A stretch of DNA of 64,000 nt from Roseiarcus sp963783175. Its GTDB lineage: Bacteria; Pseudomonadota; Alphaproteobacteria; Rhizobiales; Beijerinckiaceae. The stretch lies in NCBI GenBank assembly GCA_963783175.1, contig CAWANG010000037.1:527439-591438 (forward strand). Reading direction: 5' to 3'. Positions 62,021 through 64,000 of this stretch are shown piece after piece. A program made the translations under genes and the position numbers. Numbering within the stretch: position 1 is the stretch's first letter; each line of letters begins with the position of its first letter. Under the pieces are notes generated by a model, which saw only the letters and a list, made by a program, of their open reading frames with translations, had not been told where the DNA came from and made no database searches.

Positions 62021-62593
62021 GTGCTGTACCGGTATGATCGGAGTGTACGCCTTGCGCAAATCGCGCGAATTTGTCGCGGACCGGCAGTGTCAGTCGCGGA
62101 GGCGATCTGGGAATCGGGTTTCGAAGACCACGGCGACAGCGGGGTCACGGATGCCGACGCCTATCTCTCGGGTTTTGGCGAACGCTTGGGCTGCCCACTG
62201 ACCCAGGAGCAGTGGACAGAGGCTCTGCGGGCGGCGGTGATGCCTATCAGGGGGACGCTTGCGCTCGCTGCGTTGGTTCGTCGATGGGCGCGGGTCGCCG
62301 TCCTCACCAACAACAATTTGTTGGTCAAGCGCGCCGTCGACACGGTCTTCCCGGAGCCGCGTGCGATTTTCGGCCGGGACTTTTTTGTTTCAGCCGAGTT
62401 TCACGCGCGGAAGCCCGAACCGCAGGCTTATCTTCGCTGCCTGGCGCGCATTGGCGCTGCGGCGGACGCCACGCTGTTCGTCGACGATAGCGCCAGGAAC
62501 GTGGCCGGCGCGGAGCGTACTGGGTTGCGCGCTTATCTATATCGGTGTCCCGAGGGCCTGAAGAGAGCGTTGAGCGCGGAAGGGCTTCTCTAG
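62021..62593 (+). CDS. HAD-superfamily hydrolase-like protein lacking motif I
   Basis: 190 residues from a GTG at 62021 (VLYRYDRSVRLAQIARI). Motif II VLTNNNLLVKRAV, motif III Lys in ARKPEPQAYLRCLARIG, and motif IV LFVDDSARNVAGAERTGLRAY are intact. The catalytic Asp motif DxD, normally just before VLYRYD, is not seen: upstream in-frame codons read NLFASCLVLYRYD, containing a 7-bp tandem repeat (GCCTCGT twice). A 5' rearrangement or indel probably removed it. Divergent from the transporter operon and upstream of the enamidase gene. Confidence 0.65.
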   Translation: MLYRYDRSVRLAQIARICRGPAVSVAEAIWESGFEDHGDSGVTDADAYLSGFGERLGCPLTQEQWTEALRAAVMPIRGTLALAALVRRWARVAVLTNNNLLVKRAVDTVFPEPRAIFGRDFFVSAEFHARKPEPQAYLRCLARIGAAADATLFVDDSARNVAGAERTGLRAYLYRCPEGLKRALSAEGLL

Positions 62594-62840
62594 AGGACGC
62601 GCCGAGGGGTCGGTGGCGAGGCCGGCATAAGCGGCGACCCGTCGGCGGTTATCGAAGTTTCGGGAGACGAGTGTGATAATTGCGCGGCTTTCAACGCCAC
62701 CGGTTCCTTCGAACAATTCCTTGAGATCGCGCCGCCACGGCTTGCAAGAGGCGCCCGGTGGGCTTTACTGTTTGCATGCAAATGAGCGCCCGAACGGTGG
62801 AAGCGACCCGTGACCAGGGCGGCGCGATGCAGGAGTTTCT

Positions 62841-64000
62841 ATGGCCCACGACGAACCGGCCGCCTCCGGCGCGCCTAGCAAGCTGGCGATCAAAAACGTC
62901 GGACTTATGCTGAGCGGAGACCTCGTAAGGCCGATTCTCGACGCGGACGCTATCGTCGCTGTCAACGGCCGTATCACTGCAATCGGACGCGCTGCGGACC
63001 TCGACCTCTCGGGCGCGACGACGATGATCGACGCCCAAGGCGTCGCGATCGCGCCCGGTCTGATCGACAGCCACGTCCACCCGGTCGCCGGTGATTGGAC
63101 CCCGAGGCAGAGCCAGCTCAACTGGATCGATTCGTGCCTGCATGGCGGCGTCACCACAATGGTATCCGCCGGCGAGGTTCATACGCCAGGTCGGCCACGC
63201 GATATACTTGGACTCAAGGCGATGGCGATCACTGCGCAGCGCTGCTTTTCGAACTTTCGCGCCAGCGGCGTGAAGGTGCACGCGGGCGCGCCGGTGATCG
63301 AGCCGGGGATGGAGGAGCATGATTTCGAGGAGCTCTCGGCCGCCGGGGTCCGCTACCTCGGTGAGGTCGGACTCGGTGGCGTCAAGGATGGGCCGACCGC
63401 GCGTGAGATGGTCGCCTGGGCGCGCAAATACGGAATCAACAGCACTATCCATACCGGCGGTCCGTCGATCCCAGGCTCCGGGCTTATCGACAAAAACATC
63501 GTGCTCGAGGCGGACACCGATGTGATCGGCCATATCAACGGAGGGCATACTGCGCTGCCGGACGATCAGATCGTCTGCCTGTGCGAGCGCTGCAAACGTG
63601 GCCTCGAACTCGTGCACAACGGCAACGAACGCGCGGCGCTACTCACCTTGCGCACCGCCAAGGAACTCGCTGAATTGAACCGCGTGATCCTCGGCACCGA
63701 TGCCCCTGCCGGTTCGGGCGTCCAACCCCTCGGCATCCTGCGCATGGTCGCTCTGCTCGCTTCGCTCGGCAACGTTCCCGCGGAGGTCGCGTTCTGCTTC
63801 GCGACCGGCAACACGGCGCGGATGCGGGCGCTCGACTGCGGGCTCATCGAGGTCGGGCGCGCAGCCGATTTCGTCTTCATGGATCGCGCCCAGCACTCGG
63901 CGGGCAAGACGCTCCTGGAGAGCGTGCGGCTCGGCGACCTGCCGGGCATCGGCATGACCGTCATCGACGGGATCGTGCGCTCCCATCGCAGCCGCAACAC
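62841..64000 (+). CDS. enamidase-like amidohydrolase, partial (3' end beyond window)
   Basis: 386 codons visible; the ATG at 62841 has CAGGAG upstream. Resembles enamidase (6-oxo-1,4,5,6-tetrahydronicotinate amidohydrolase) of anaerobic nicotinate fermentation in motif order: DSHVHPVAGDWTPRQSQLNW (HxH), CLHGGVTTMVSAGEVHTPGR, GEVGLGGVKDG, IHTGGPSIPGSGLID, HINGGHTAL, GTDAPAGSGVQPLGILRM (Asp) and the end SHRSRNT. The family opens cyclic amides. Specificity for a nicotinate-derived ring is inferred by resemblance only. It lies next to a deaminase/phosphoribosyltransferase/transport cluster. Confidence 0.85.
   Translation, partial: MAHDEPAASGAPSKLAIKNVGLMLSGDLVRPILDADAIVAVNGRITAIGRAADLDLSGATTMIDAQGVAIAPGLIDSHVHPVAGDWTPRQSQLNWIDSCLHGGVTTMVSAGEVHTPGRPRDILGLKAMAITAQRCFSNFRASGVKVHAGAPVIEPGMEEHDFEELSAAGVRYLGEVGLGGVKDGPTAREMVAWARKYGINSTIHTGGPSIPGSGLIDKNIVLEADTDVIGHINGGHTALPDDQIVCLCERCKRGLELVHNGNERAALLTLRTAKELAELNRVILGTDAPAGSGVQPLGILRMVALLASLGNVPAEVAFCFATGNTARMRALDCGLIEVGRAADFVFMDRAQHSAGKTLLESVRLGDLPGIGMTVIDGIVRSHRSRN

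Noticed and set aside
62691..63617. 308-residue minus-strand frame
   Set aside because: Antisense of the enamidase gene, which has recognisable amidohydrolase motifs.
1..64000. CRISPR arrays, rRNA, riboswitches
   Set aside because: No regularly spaced direct repeats, no rRNA sequence and no recognisable riboswitch core were seen.

Overview
The window looks like chromosomal DNA of a GC-rich alphaproteobacterium, most likely Hyphomicrobiales (Rhizobiales) and plausibly near Beijerinckiaceae/Methylocystaceae. The support is a nuoA-N operon followed by birA and rnj with an epimerase gene nearby, a NuoE carrying a long C-terminal helix-hairpin-helix extension, abundant rhizobial-type intergenic repeats, and strong GC bias at third codon positions. 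A perfect 16-bp parS site (6496-6511) suggests, without proving, an origin-proximal position. The assignment comes from recognising protein families by eye.

Region 1 (1-6.5 kb): a malonyl-CoA synthetase (matB) running off the left edge, a lipoprotein with a small partner, a class II aldolase-like protein that has lost its zinc ligands, a frameshifted class 3 lipase, and a secreted protein interrupted by an in-frame TGA. Region 2 (6.5-19.1 kb): repeat copy 1, parS, the xdhABC molybdenum hydroxylase operon, thrS, small genes (pyridoxamine-phosphate-oxidase-like, acylphosphatase), inverted repeat copy 2, then a translationally coupled pair: a secreted helical protein and an exported WD40-caspase (C14) protein. 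Region 3 (19.1-28.3 kb): mfd, sdhE, a YcaQ-type glycosylase, methylmalonyl-CoA epimerase, an SDR, RNase J and birA. Region 4 (28.3-43.9 kb): the complex I operon nuoA-N, with a DUF3291 gene between nuoF and nuoG and a 195-bp repeat-like insertion between nuoI and nuoJ.

Region 5 (44.0-52.7 kb) is a decayed accessory segment. It starts at a 51-nt 3' fragment of tRNA-Asp beside nuoA, a typical integration scar. It holds multiply frameshifted phage-like genes, an IS481-family element (1224 bp, 7-bp target duplication) inside a secreted-protein gene, a methyltransferase remnant, and a deletion chimera joining a Rieske protein to the C-terminus of a GH42 beta-galactosidase. Region 6 (52.7-64 kb) is a coherent import and nitrogen-compound catabolism cluster: a PotABCD-type ABC transporter, adenine deaminase, M20 amidohydrolase, phosphoribosyltransferase, a threonine-synthase-like PLP enzyme, a HAD-like protein and an enamidase-like amidohydrolase running off the right edge. 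Its substrate cannot be read from sequence, but a purine or N-heterocycle route is a reasonable hypothesis.

Several otherwise intact genes (thrS, nuoG, acylphosphatase, the caspase gene, the phosphoribosyltransferase) carry a single extra base. Because thrS is essential, these are probably sequencing or assembly indels. The accessory region shows different damage: -1 shifts, internal deletions, an IS insertion and fusions, which look like real decay.
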